A stretch of 39,185 bases of DNA from a virus. Under the pieces are notes generated by a model. It did not search any database. It worked only from the letters and a program-made list of their open reading frames with translations, and had not been told where the DNA came from. A program made the translations under genes and the position numbers. Within the stretch, counting starts at the first letter, position 1. Each line of letters opens with the position of its first letter. Shown in pieces: positions 15,795 through 22,225 of this stretch. The stretch covers positions 1 to 39,185 of IMG/VR virus record IMGVR_UViG_3300048586_000183; one strand, given 5' to 3'.

Positions 15795-16148
15795 TCAGGA
15801 CCTCCGCTCGACGAGGAGCTCGAAGTGGTGCGGGCGACCGCCGCGCCGGCGGACGACGAGCTCCGGCTCGCCCACGACGGAGAAGGTCTCGTCGCCGTCG
15901 TCGACCTCCGAGTAGCCGTCGATCGAGAGCATCGTCCCGCGGTGGCGCGCCGGGATCAGGTAGACGAAGCGCCGCTCCTGCGCGTCCCGGTCGTCTGTCT
16001 GCTCGTCGGCTCCCTCGAGCTCGCGCGCCGCCGGGACGTCGACGTGCTCCGGGCCCGGCCCGAGGACGTCGTCGTTCCGGTCGTCCTTCCCGACGACGAT
16101 CCGGCCGCGCACGGTCACGCGCCGGTCGAGGAGCCGGCGGAAGGTCAC
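15795..16148 (-). CDS. Putative head-tail stopper (head closure) protein, 117 aa
   Basis: The GTG start at 16148 overlaps the upstream stop (GTGA); a longer in-frame start would lie inside the connector gene. It begins FRRLLDRRVTVRGRIVVGKDDRNDDVLG, with the strand pattern of SPP1 gp16/HK97 gp7-type head closure proteins. The middle (RRFVYLIPARHRGTMLSIDGYSEV) and the C-terminus (HHFELLVERR) are the recurring elements in actinophage versions. Confidence 0.75.
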   Translation of the reverse strand: MTFRRLLDRRVTVRGRIVVGKDDRNDDVLGPGPEHVDVPAARELEGADEQTDDRDAQERRFVYLIPARHRGTMLSIDGYSEVDDGDETFSVVGEPELVVRRRGGRPHHFELLVERRS

Positions 16149-16753
16149 GAGCCGCTCCCGGAGCCGTAGCTCGAGGACGGGCGCGGGCGAGGAGCCGAGC
16201 CGACGACGAACGGCGCGAGCGCCAGCCGGTCCGGAGCGAAGAGCCCGACGCCGGCCTCGGCTCCCGCCATCGTGTACGAGTACCGCCCGAGCGTCTCGGA
16301 GCGGAGCCCGCCTCCGGGCGACTCGAGCGAGCGAGCGGCGACGGAGAGCGCGACGCCCTTCGGGACGTCCGGGATCGGGTCCCAGCCGTGCGAGTAGACG
16401 ACGCGGTAGTGCCGGAAGCGCCGAGCCCAGACGCCGGACCGCCGGCGGAGGATGCCGGTCTCCGACCACTCCCAGACGGGCGAGCTCGAGGACGGGCCCG
16501 GGAGCTCCGTCCGCGCGCCGCCGGGTCCCTCCTCGACGAGCGAGACGTCGAGGACCGGGAGCTCCGGGAGGAGGAGGACCGCCGTCCCGCGCCCGTCGAG
16601 CTCGAGCTCGTCGTCGGTGCGCGGCGTGAACTCCTGCCCCGTGTACGCCCGGACCTCGCCGGACGCGAGCTCGAGGTAGAGCCGGCCGGACGCCGGGTCG
16701 ACGGAGTCCTCGAGGAACGTCTCGAGCTCCTCGAGGGTTGCGAGCGGCTCCAC
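16145..16753 (-). CDS. Head-tail adaptor (connector), 202 aa
   Basis: This is the HK97 gp6/SPP1 gp15-like adaptor that binds the portal. It begins LATLEELETFLEDSVDPASGRLYLELASGEVRAYTGQEF, the typical helical start. RHYRVVYSHGWDPIPDVPKGVALSVAARSL then matches the Y-xHGW...P..v...v...aar family pattern almost exactly. The C-terminus is Ser/Gly/Pro-rich. GTG start, with the upstream stop overlapping by one base. Confidence 0.85.
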   Translation of the reverse strand: MEPLATLEELETFLEDSVDPASGRLYLELASGEVRAYTGQEFTPRTDDELELDGRGTAVLLLPELPVLDVSLVEEGPGGARTELPGPSSSSPVWEWSETGILRRRSGVWARRFRHYRVVYSHGWDPIPDVPKGVALSVAARSLESPGGGLRSETLGRYSYTMAGAEAGVGLFAPDRLALAPFVVGSAPRPRPSSSYGSGSGS

Positions 16754-17214
16754 TACTCCGCGGCCTTCTCGCCGGCCGGACGCCGACGACGCGAGCCGGC
16801 GGTCGGCTGGTCCCGCTTCTTCTGCCGGGCGGGCGCGCCGGGCTCGGCCGGCTCGAGCGGCTCGTCGGCTCCCTCGGCCGGTGCGCCGGCGGGCTCCGGG
16901 TCGGCCTGCGCCTTCGCTCGAGCTCGAGCGGTCGGACCGCCGGGCGCGAGCGCCCCCTTCGGGACGGCCGGGCGACGGGACGCGCCGGCCGGCGTCGGAG
17001 CGGGAGCGTCGACGTCCTCGAGGAGCCCCATCCTCCGAGCTCGCTCGTCAGAGAGGAGCACGTAGCCCGGGCCCGTCGGGTTCTTGTACCGCTTCTTCTT
17101 CGATCCGGGCATGGTGGAGCTCCTCACTCGCTGGTCGACGGCGACGACGTTCGCCGGCTCGCCCGTGCTGGTGCACGAGCACGAGGTACTCGAGCAGACG
17201 AGACAGCGCTTCAC
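16753..17214 (-). CDS. Small head-module protein with N-terminal Cys motif, translated from an internal start (153 aa)
   Basis: An internal GTG at 17214 is preceded by GAGGAG with a 6-nt gap and begins KRCLVCSSTSCSCTSTGEP. The Cys cluster followed by ANVVAVDQRV is a pattern found in small proteins between capsid and connector in many actinophages. KRYKNPTGPGYVLLSDERARRMGL follows and then a Pro/Ala-rich tail with a basic end (QKKRDQP, then SRRRR). The frame is shared with the upstream glycerophosphotransferase-like domain without any stop, so this protein may be made alone, as a fusion, or both. A second possible start is ATG 17112 (MPGSKKKR). Confidence 0.65.
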   Translation of the reverse strand: MKRCLVCSSTSCSCTSTGEPANVVAVDQRVRSSTMPGSKKKRYKNPTGPGYVLLSDERARRMGLLEDVDAPAPTPAGASRRPAVPKGALAPGGPTARARAKAQADPEPAGAPAEGADEPLEPAEPGAPARQKKRDQPTAGSRRRRPAGEKAAE

Positions 17215-18201
17215 GCCGAGCTCCTCGAGAACCGCGTTCGCTGCTCGTGCTGCGCTCGTGCCATCGCGGACAGGGTAGACCCGCGCCACGGCGCGCTCCC
17301 GGGACCGGCGGACGGGCGACGGGTCCTCGAGCGCCCGGAGGATGCCGGCGACGAGGTGCTCCGGGTGGTCGACCTGAACGCCGACGTTCGCGTCCTTCCA
17401 GAAGCGAAGCCCGTGCTCGACGCCCCGGCGGTAGCGCGGCGAGTTGAGCACGACGACGGGCCGGTCGAGCGCGGCGAACTCGAAGAGCGTCGACGAGTTG
17501 TCGACGGCGTAGACGTGCGCCCGGCGGACGACCTCCTCGAAGTCCTCGACGACTTCGAGCCCGAGCTCGGAGAAGACCGGGCCCGCTTCCGGGAGGAGCC
17601 GCGGGTGAGCGTGCGCGAGGAGCTCGACGCCGGCGCGCTCGAGCTCGGCCCGCGCCGACTCGAGGACCGGGACGAAGTGGTCGTACGCCGTGTCGGTCTC
17701 CGGCGCGACCTTGCATCGCCAATGGAACGAGACGACGGCGACCGGCGGACCAGCGGGCGGGTCCGGGTGCCAGCCGTCGAGCTTCGGGCATCCGACGACC
17801 GCGTTCGGCGTGCGCGGGTAGCGGGCGCGGTTCCGCTTCGCCGCGTGCATGTTCGGGACGACGAAGAGGACGACGTTCTCCCGGCCGAGCCCGCCGGCGT
17901 ACGACGGATGCCGGCTCGAGTACGTCTGTCCGGCTCCGTGCTCCGCGAGGACGATCGGCCGGCGACGGTCCTCCTTCGTCACGCGCCGGAGGTCTCCGAT
18001 CGCCGCGACGTAGGTCAGCACGCCGTGCTCCGGGACGCCGACGACGGGCTCGAGCCCCCGGGCCCGGGCGTGAGCGACGAGGTCCTCGTCCCGGACGTAG
18101 AAGCCGGCCCGGTACTCGTCCGGCAGGTCGTGCCAGACGGGCGCGAGGTGGTCGAGGAAGTGCCCCTCGCCGGCGAAGAAGGCGACGCGATCAGTAACCA
18201 T
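16753..18201 (-). CDS. TagF-like glycerophosphotransferase in frame with a small head protein (482 aa)
   Basis: Residues 1-329 resemble CDP-glycerol glycerophosphotransferases (TagB/TagF, GT-B-like fold), which transfer glycerol phosphate in teichoic-acid-type polymers. Visible are the first Rossmann half (VAFFAGEGHFLDHLAPVW), AEHGAGQTY with His88, VVGCPKLDGW, AHAHPRL, and the family hallmark VDNSSTLFEFAALDRPVVV (about 233-251). VYPVRDGTSAARAANAVLEEL ends the domain. From residue 330 the frame continues into a Cys-rich head-module protein. The ATG at 18201 overlaps the glycosyltransferase gene by 11 bases. It may decorate virion proteins or the host wall; donor and acceptor are unknown. Whether the full fusion is made is unknown. 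Confidence 0.75.
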   Translation of the reverse strand: MVTDRVAFFAGEGHFLDHLAPVWHDLPDEYRAGFYVRDEDLVAHARARGLEPVVGVPEHGVLTYVAAIGDLRRVTKEDRRRPIVLAEHGAGQTYSSRHPSYAGGLGRENVVLFVVPNMHAAKRNRARYPRTPNAVVGCPKLDGWHPDPPAGPPVAVVSFHWRCKVAPETDTAYDHFVPVLESARAELERAGVELLAHAHPRLLPEAGPVFSELGLEVVEDFEEVVRRAHVYAVDNSSTLFEFAALDRPVVVLNSPRYRRGVEHGLRFWKDANVGVQVDHPEHLVAGILRALEDPSPVRRSRERAVARVYPVRDGTSAARAANAVLEELGVKRCLVCSSTSCSCTSTGEPANVVAVDQRVRSSTMPGSKKKRYKNPTGPGYVLLSDERARRMGLLEDVDAPAPTPAGASRRPAVPKGALAPGGPTARARAKAQADPEPAGAPAEGADEPLEPAEPGAPARQKKRDQPTAGSRRRRPAGEKAAE

Positions 18202-19546
18202 GCCCGGCCCGCTCCTCTCCGATGTGCTCGACCGCCGGCGGACTCGAGCTCGAGTCCCAGAAGGCGAAGCGCCGGTGCGGCTGGTCCCGGAGGAGCTCGT
18301 CCCCGAAGACCTTCTCCGAGCCCTTCACGCCCGGCCACGGACGAGCGAGGAGCTCGGCCCGGAAGAGCGTCGGGTTCACGGAGAAGAAGACCTCGTGCTC
18401 GACGTGCGGGACCGGCTCGTCGACGTCGACGAACGAGCCCGGGAAGACCTCGAGGAGCCCGCCCGCCCGCCGCTCTCGCGGGTACCACGGCTGCCGCCGG
18501 AGCACGACTTGAGCGAGCTCGCCGCGCGCCTCGAGGAGCTCGGCCATCCCCTCGAGCGGGACGTCTCCGAGCACGAAGTCCTCCTCGAGCCAGAAGATCA
18601 GCGGGAGCCCGGTCTCGGCCGCGGCCCGCCACGCCGAAGCCATCGCGCCGGCGTAGCCCGCTCGGCTCGTCGTGACCATCGTCGGCGTGATCCTCGAGCC
18701 TCGATCGAGCTCCTCGAGGAGCCAGCGCCGGAACTCGAGGTCGTCCGAGTCGTCGTGAACGATCAGGTCCTCGACGAGCTCGTGCTCGAGGAGCCGGAAG
18801 AGCCCCGGGAGCGTCCGCTGGAGGTACGAGCGCCGCCCGTTCGCCATGAGGACGACCGCCGTCCGGGCCCGGGCCCGCTTCGCCTCGAGCCGGAGCTCCT
18901 CGAGCTCGATCGAGCTCGCCCGCTTGTACCGAGCGCCGAGCTCCTCCGCCGCGCGGTACTCCGCGCGCCGAGGATCACGAGCCGGGCTCCGCGGGTGCCA
19001 GAGGTGCCACGCCTCGCCCGGGACGCGGAGCTCCTCGCCGCCGAGCTCGTTCGCCTGCCGACGGAACGCCACGTCCTCCCAGCCCCAGCCGGCGAAGCGC
19101 TCGTCGAAGCCGCCCACGGCGTCCCAGAGCTCCCGAGGGACGGCGAGAGCCGACGACGGCGACCGCTCCTTCGTCCACTTCGTCCAGCGCCCCCAATACC
19201 CGCGGAAGCCCTCGAGGACCGCCTCGGTCCCGGCGAAGGTCAGCGCCCGGAGGTCCTCGAACGCGTAGACGAGCCGGCCGGTCTCCCGTGCTAGCTCGAG
19301 CGCGTCCCGGACTTGGCGCGGGTCGACGTGCGTATCGCCGTCGAGGATCAGCGCCACGTCCCACGGAGGAGCCTCACGTGCGGCTCGGTTCAGCGCGGCC
19401 GACCTCGAGAACGGGCCGAGCTCGTGGTGCCCCTCGACCACGGGACAGTCCGGGAGCTCGAGCTCGAGTCGGCCGCGGAGCCAGCGCCAGACGCGGTCGC
19501 GGTGAGGGTCGCCAGCGCGACGAGGGACGAGGATCGGTGTCGCCAT
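18191..19546 (-). CDS. Two-domain glycosyltransferase (two GT-A folds), 451 aa
   Basis: Domain 1 (residues about 1-215) is GT2-like with the metal-binding Asp-Gly-Asp (69-71, ILDGDTHVDP) and the GGFDERFAGWGWEDVAF motif (145-161) seen in galactosyltransferase/chondroitin-type enzymes. Domain 2 (about 227-451) starts RTAVVLMANGRRSYLQRTLP and has FWLEEDF (319-324) as a DXD-like site, then QVVLRRQPW, VNPTLFR and a C-terminal VEHIGEERAGHGY. This second domain matches a glycosyltransferase common in actinophages. The gene directly follows the capsid gene, a hairpin lies between them, and it has its own TACGCT box 7 nt before the ATG. The likely target is a phage structural protein or a host envelope sugar. 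Confidence 0.85.
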   Translation of the reverse strand: MATPILVPRRAGDPHRDRVWRWLRGRLELELPDCPVVEGHHELGPFSRSAALNRAAREAPPWDVALILDGDTHVDPRQVRDALELARETGRLVYAFEDLRALTFAGTEAVLEGFRGYWGRWTKWTKERSPSSALAVPRELWDAVGGFDERFAGWGWEDVAFRRQANELGGEELRVPGEAWHLWHPRSPARDPRRAEYRAAEELGARYKRASSIELEELRLEAKRARARTAVVLMANGRRSYLQRTLPGLFRLLEHELVEDLIVHDDSDDLEFRRWLLEELDRGSRITPTMVTTSRAGYAGAMASAWRAAAETGLPLIFWLEEDFVLGDVPLEGMAELLEARGELAQVVLRRQPWYPRERRAGGLLEVFPGSFVDVDEPVPHVEHEVFFSVNPTLFRAELLARPWPGVKGSEKVFGDELLRDQPHRRFAFWDSSSSPPAVEHIGEERAGHGY

Positions 19547-19553
19547 GCCGGCG

Positions 19554-19559
19554 AGCGTA
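19554..19559 (-). promoter_or_regulatory. Putative -10 box for the glycan cassette
   Basis: TACGCT lies 7 nt before the ATG at 19546 (CCTACGCTCGCCGGC-ATG) and about 13 bases after the hairpin that follows the capsid gene. No Shine-Dalgarno sequence is present. This suggests a separate leaderless transcript for the two enzymes. Confidence 0.5.
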
Positions 19560-19572
19560 GGTCGAGACGCGA

Positions 19573-19601
19573 ACGGGCCCGGAGGATCACTCCGGGCCCG
19601 T
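19573..19601 (-). terminator. Hairpin after the major capsid gene
   Basis: ACGGGCCCGGAG (19573-19584) pairs perfectly with CTCCGGGCCCGT (19590-19601) around a 5-nt loop, giving a 12-bp GC-rich stem. It begins 41 bases after the capsid stop. A terminator after this gene is usual in siphoviruses. No T tract follows. Confidence 0.75.
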
Positions 19602-19642
19602 CCTGCTCTTCGACTCCCGGGCGGATCACGCCCGGGCTCGGA

Positions 19643-20962
19643 CTAGCTGCCCGAGTTGAGGTCGATCGCCGCGAACGCGAGCGGGCGGATCACGCCGAAC
19701 GCGGCGCGCATCTCGGCCAGGATCGCGACGAGGTTCCGCACGAAGAAGTCCTCGTGCGAGTCGCTCACGGTGAGCGCGGCCTGCTCGCGATCCCAGAGGA
19801 CCGCCATCTTCCAGTTGGCGAGCATGCCGGTTCCGACCGGGACCGCCTCCGACTCGAGCCGCGGGAGACCCCAGAGCGTCTGCACGCCGGTCGACGCCGG
19901 CCCGCCGAAGAGGAAGGCTCCACTGTTCTCGGAGCCTCCCGAGCCGTCCCGCATGAGGTCGAAGCGCTCGTTGTCCTCCGGGTTCAGGACGTAGGCGGTC
20001 GGAGCCGTGCGCCCGTTCACGCGGATGGCGGTCTTCGCCTTCCGGGTCGTGACGAGGAGGTCCGTCTCGAACGGGATGCTCTGGATGCCATCGACCTCGA
20101 GGATGCCCTCGAAGTTCTCGCCGTTCCCGTCGCCCGAGACGATCTGGTCCTCGAGCTCCTCGGCCAGCCCGTAGCGGAGGAACTCGTCGATCAGGGTCCG
20201 GATCTGCGCGGCGTCCGAGAGCGCCCGCTTCGTCGCCGGGAGCCAGTGAGCCAGGGTCTTGACGTTCGTCGTCACCTTCTCGAGCTCCATGCTCGACTCC
20301 GGCTTCCGGCCGGTGACCTGCGGCGAGGTCGCGCCCGTCTGCGAAGCGCCCCGAGCCTCCGGGACGGGAGCCGCGTTGTTCGTGAAGCCGACCACGCGGG
20401 CATAGCTCACGGTGTCGCCGTCGGTCTGGCCGCGGGTGACGAGGTCCGCGATCGTAAGCGGACGCTGGAACTGCCCGAGCCCGTCGAGGAGCCCGAGCCA
20501 CTGCGGGTTCACCAGCGCGCCGGCCGCGCCGTCGCCGTCGGTCACGCCGCCGGCGAGGATGTCCTTCGCGGAGAACGCGACGGGCGGGCTGCTGATGCCC
20601 TTCGTCGAGTCCGGGATGATGCCGGTCGGAGCGATGCGCTCGAGCCAGGACTTCACGTCGGCCGACTCGGTGAAGCGCTCGCCCCACGTCTTGCCCTTGC
20701 CGGGCCGGACGCCGCCGGCCTTCGCGAGCTCGCCCACGGGCTGCCCGAGGACGTTCAGGTCCTCGAGGAGCTTCGCGTCGCCGTCGAGCTCGAGGATCGC
20801 GCCGTGCGACTTGCGCGCCTCGTCGATGTGCGCCTTGATCTGCGTCCGCTCCTCGCCGGAGAGGTTGCGTCCCTCGGCCTCGGCCTTCGCGGCGATGGTC
20901 CGAGCGCTCTCGAGCTCGGCGGTCTTGGCGAGGAGGAGCTCGTCGCGGGTCTTCGTGGTCAT
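19643..20962 (-). CDS. HK97-fold major capsid protein, 439 aa
   Basis: This is the coat protein. The N-terminal about 125 residues are helical, charged and Glu/Lys-rich (LLLAKTAELESARTIAAKAEAE), like the delta scaffold domain that the prohead protease removes. The HK97 core follows: LTIADLVTRGQTDGDTVSYARV, PESSMELEKVTTNVKTLAHWLPATKRALSD, EELEDQIVSGDGNGENFEGIL, AYVLNPEDNERFDLMRD, LWGLPRLESEAVPVGTGMLANW and VRNLVAILAEMRAAFGVIRPLAFAAI, the standard order for actinophage capsids. CGGGAGGG precedes the ATG. Protease and portal genes lie upstream and a hairpin lies downstream. Confidence 0.97.
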   Translation of the reverse strand: MTTKTRDELLLAKTAELESARTIAAKAEAEGRNLSGEERTQIKAHIDEARKSHGAILELDGDAKLLEDLNVLGQPVGELAKAGGVRPGKGKTWGERFTESADVKSWLERIAPTGIIPDSTKGISSPPVAFSAKDILAGGVTDGDGAAGALVNPQWLGLLDGLGQFQRPLTIADLVTRGQTDGDTVSYARVVGFTNNAAPVPEARGASQTGATSPQVTGRKPESSMELEKVTTNVKTLAHWLPATKRALSDAAQIRTLIDEFLRYGLAEELEDQIVSGDGNGENFEGILEVDGIQSIPFETDLLVTTRKAKTAIRVNGRTAPTAYVLNPEDNERFDLMRDGSGGSENSGAFLFGGPASTGVQTLWGLPRLESEAVPVGTGMLANWKMAVLWDREQAALTVSDSHEDFFVRNLVAILAEMRAAFGVIRPLAFAAIDLNSGS

Positions 20963-20977
20963 GGTCCCTCCCGGGGA

Positions 20978-22216
20978 TCAGATGGGGGAGGGAGCCGCTC
21001 CTTCGCTTCCGAGCTCGAGGTCTGCGATCGCGAGCTCGACGAGCGCGGGATCGGCTCCCGGGTCGTCGCCCTCGACCTGATCCTCGACTTCCGGCTCCTC
21101 GAGCGTGCCGCTCTTGGCCTTCGCCTTGTCGGTCTTCGGCTGGTCCGAGACCATAGCGCCGCTCTCCGACTTCCACGCGGACCGCCGGCCCTTCGAGCGC
21201 GTGGTCGCCTCGACGACGACCTCGACGGGCTCCTCGAGCACGGCCGCGCCGTCCTCGATCGAGTAGGCGACCTCGTACGGGATGCCGGTCCCGACGGGAT
21301 CGTTCCAGCCCTCGACGACGATCACGGCGCGCTCGTCGAAGGTCGCGTCGAGGTGCACGCCGTAGAAGCCTCCGTTCCCGACGTCGCCGGCGGACGCCCA
21401 CTCGTACGCCGCCTCGAGGATCGCCGCTTGCCGCTCCTCGGCCGAGCCGGCGTAGGTGATCGGCGCGGCCGACTTCGAGTCGCCCGGCTCCCGGGAGACC
21501 ATGTTCAGGTGCCCGAGCGTCGACCGGGTGAGACCACAGAGGACGCACCGCGACGGGTCGTCGTCGAGCGGAAGGAACGCGTGCGAGAAGGTCTTCGCGA
21601 GCGCGGTCGCCTGCTCGAGCTCGCCCATCGCCCGGAGGTCCTCGAAGACCTTCATCCCGAGCTCGGCCCGGTCCTCGTCCGGGAGGTCCTCGAGCGCCTT
21701 CGACATGAGCGCGGTCGACGGGTTCATCCCCTTGAGACAGGGTCCGACCTCGATCAGATCGAGCTCGACGAGGTCGTTCGCTCCGTCGCCGGCGCGCCGC
21801 TCGACCTTCACGTCGTACGCGAAGGAGAACTCCCGGAGCGAGCGCCGCTCGAGCTTCTTCGCGAGCCGGCCGGCGAAGTCCTCCTCGACGTCGAGCCGGA
21901 ACTTCACCCAGAGCCCGCCGTTCGCCTTGAGCTCCTCCGGGAGCCGGGCATCGCCGGGCGCGAGCTCCTCGGCCTCGAGCACGACGCCGACGTGCGAGTC
22001 GAGGTCGTCCCACTGGTGCGAGAAGATGACCGGGATCGGGTCGCCCGAGCTCTTCCACGCCTCGAGCGAGTTTGCGAACGCGCCGAAGAGGACGCGGTCG
22101 CCGGCGTAGTCCACGTTCCCGAAGACCGAGACGATCGCCTCGAAGACGCCGGCCCCCTCTCCGGTGAGGGTCTTCAGCCCGTAGGCCAGTCCGGAGGTAC
22201 GTCGCTTCGTGGTCAT
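20978..22216 (-). CDS. Prohead protease (S78 family) with C-terminal extension, 412 aa
   Basis: This protease cleaves the capsid delta domain and itself during maturation. Catalytic His67 (PVIFSHQWDD) and Ser131 (SLREFSFAYDV) are visible with the family spacing, and IEVGPCLKGMNPSTALMS closes the domain near residue 172. Residues about 172-412 are an unusual extension: a helix (LEQATALAKTFSHAF), a CVLCG pair with a later His (residues about 220-232), a globular part (QAAILEAAYEWASAGDVGNGGFYGVHLDATF) and an acidic Glu/Asp-rich tail. The acidic tail may serve as scaffold. The Shine-Dalgarno TAAGGAG overlaps the portal stop. Confidence 0.9.
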   Translation of the reverse strand: MTTKRRTSGLAYGLKTLTGEGAGVFEAIVSVFGNVDYAGDRVLFGAFANSLEAWKSSGDPIPVIFSHQWDDLDSHVGVVLEAEELAPGDARLPEELKANGGLWVKFRLDVEEDFAGRLAKKLERRSLREFSFAYDVKVERRAGDGANDLVELDLIEVGPCLKGMNPSTALMSKALEDLPDEDRAELGMKVFEDLRAMGELEQATALAKTFSHAFLPLDDDPSRCVLCGLTRSTLGHLNMVSREPGDSKSAAPITYAGSAEERQAAILEAAYEWASAGDVGNGGFYGVHLDATFDERAVIVVEGWNDPVGTGIPYEVAYSIEDGAAVLEEPVEVVVEATTRSKGRRSAWKSESGAMVSDQPKTDKAKAKSGTLEEPEVEDQVEGDDPGADPALVELAIADLELGSEGAAPSPI

Positions 22217-22225
22217 GGTGGCTCC

